Below, piece after piece: positions 6,634 through 7,032 of a DNA stretch of 7,032 nucleotides (position 1 is its first letter; each line of letters begins with the position of its first letter). The DNA comes from Deltaproteobacteria bacterium RBG_16_54_18. GTDB lineage: Bacteria; Desulfobacterota; B13-G15; RBG-16-54-18. The notes below the pieces were generated by a model. The model was not told the DNA's origin. It saw only the letters and a list, made by a program, of their open reading frames with translations, and did not search any database. The stretch is taken from the NCBI GenBank assembly GCA_001797935.1, contig MGQT01000036.1:1-7032 (forward strand), given 5' to 3'. The position numbers and the translations under genes are program-made.

Positions 6634-6795
6634 CTATCTGCGTTTACTGTCTTCTATCTTTGTCTCTTTCATAGGGCAGTTCTTGTGACAGCCCGAACAA
6701 CATGAACCTTTGCCAGAAAAGGTTCTCTTCAAATACCTTACCACAAAAAAAAGCATTCCAGCCAATATAGCAATAAGGATGATATATTGAAGCAT
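6634..6795 (-). CDS. FeoB-associated Cys-rich membrane protein (53 residues)
   Basis: This small gene starts at the ATG at 6795-6793 and ends at a TAG at 6636-6634. The product has one N-terminal membrane helix (residues about 3-20, from LQYIILIAILAGMLFFVV), a basic YLKR segment, then a Cys cluster SCCSGCHKNC (Cys32, 33, 36 and 40) and a short charged tail. That is the pattern of the FeoB-associated Cys-rich membrane protein family, small partners encoded next to FeoB in many anaerobes. Their role in ferrous iron uptake is not well defined. It lies 41 nt downstream of the feoB stop on the same strand, with the ribosome site GAGGTG four nt before the ATG, so it is very likely cotranscribed with feoB. 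Confidence 0.85.
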   Translation of the reverse strand: MLQYIILIAILAGMLFFVVRYLKRTFSGKGSCCSGCHKNCPMKETKIEDSKRR

Positions 6796-6836
6796 TTTTC
6801 ACCTCAAAAGTTAAAAGGTTTTAGGTGCTCCTCACT

Positions 6837-7032
6837 TTACCCAAGTCCGAGAAGCATTCCTCCCTGGTAGACGACAAAGGCCAGGCACCAGGCCAGGCAA
6901 AGGGCATAGCCGACGGCAAAGGCCGTCCACCGCCAGGACCCTGTCTCCCGCCGAATAGCGGCCACCGTGGCGAGGCAGGGGGTATAAACCAAGATAAAGA
7001 TCATAAAGGCATAGCCGATCAACGGCGTCATG
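6837..7032 (-). CDS. feoB: Ferrous iron transporter FeoB, C-terminal end, cut by the window edge
   Basis: This is the last 64 residues of a minus-strand gene that enters from the right edge and stops at a TAA at 6839-6837. The segment has two membrane helices and the conserved FeoB C-terminal motif YTPCLATVAAIRRETGSW, followed by a final helix ending VVYQGGMLLGLG. FeoB is an inner-membrane Fe(II) transporter with an N-terminal GTPase domain, usually 650-780 residues, so most of it lies outside. The ATG at the very edge is an internal methionine and not the gene start. The Cys-rich small gene follows downstream. Confidence 0.93.
   Translation of the reverse strand, partial: MTPLIGYAFMIFILVYTPCLATVAAIRRETGSWRWTAFAVGYALCLAWCLAFVVYQGGMLLGLG

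Noticed and set aside
1..7032. CRISPR arrays, insertion sequences, tRNA or rRNA genes, including a possible selC near fdhA
   Set aside because: I saw no direct-repeat array, transposase motif, terminal inverted repeats or tRNA-like cloverleaf.

Overview
The window reads as part of a genome of a strictly anaerobic, selenocysteine-using bacterium, most likely in the Desulfobacterota (the old Deltaproteobacteria). This is inferred from protein style, mainly the soluble two-subunit formate dehydrogenase with a 12-cysteine beta subunit and the Dck/dGK-type kinase. No 16S rRNA or other phylogenetic marker is present.

Layout. Positions 1-249 (minus) hold the N-terminal 83 residues of a deoxynucleoside kinase that runs off the left edge. 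Positions 250-794 are a long divergent intergenic region. It contains an AT-rich inverted repeat, a minus-strand intrinsic terminator with no visible gene before it (530-550), a sigma70-like promoter (598-626), and a leader with a terminator-like hairpin (674-725) and possible leader ORFs. Positions 795-5595 (plus) are a formate dehydrogenase locus. fdhA has an in-frame UGA at codon 189 that must be read as selenocysteine, so the gene spans 795-3827 and is not two ORFs. It is followed 13 nt later by fdhB, then by a perfect 17-bp intrinsic terminator, then by the maturation gene fdhE. Positions 5596-6473 look decayed: a coding-like stretch with no start codon, then a secreted metallophosphoesterase-like gene that is frameshifted and apparently internally deleted. 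Positions 6634-7032 (minus) hold the end of an iron-uptake operon: the C-terminus of FeoB and a 53-residue Cys-rich FeoB-associated membrane protein.

How the genes work together. FdhA carries a twin-arginine signal, so the folded FdhAB dimer is expected to be exported to the periplasm by Tat. There FdhA oxidises formate (or reduces CO2) at a Mo- or W-bis-pterin/Sec site and passes electrons through its own [4Fe-4S] cluster to the three clusters of FdhB. There is no membrane gamma subunit, and FdhB has no C-terminal membrane anchor, so the electron acceptor is probably a soluble periplasmic cytochrome c encoded elsewhere. FdhE would help mature FdhA in the cytoplasm before export. The selenocysteine machinery (SelA, SelB, SelC, SelD) must lie outside the window.

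I see no clearly new multi-gene system. The points most worth a second look are the fdhA leader (candidate attenuator plus leader ORF), the SECIS hairpin after the UGA, the terminator separating fdhE from the structural genes, and the two unrecognised coding-like stretches.
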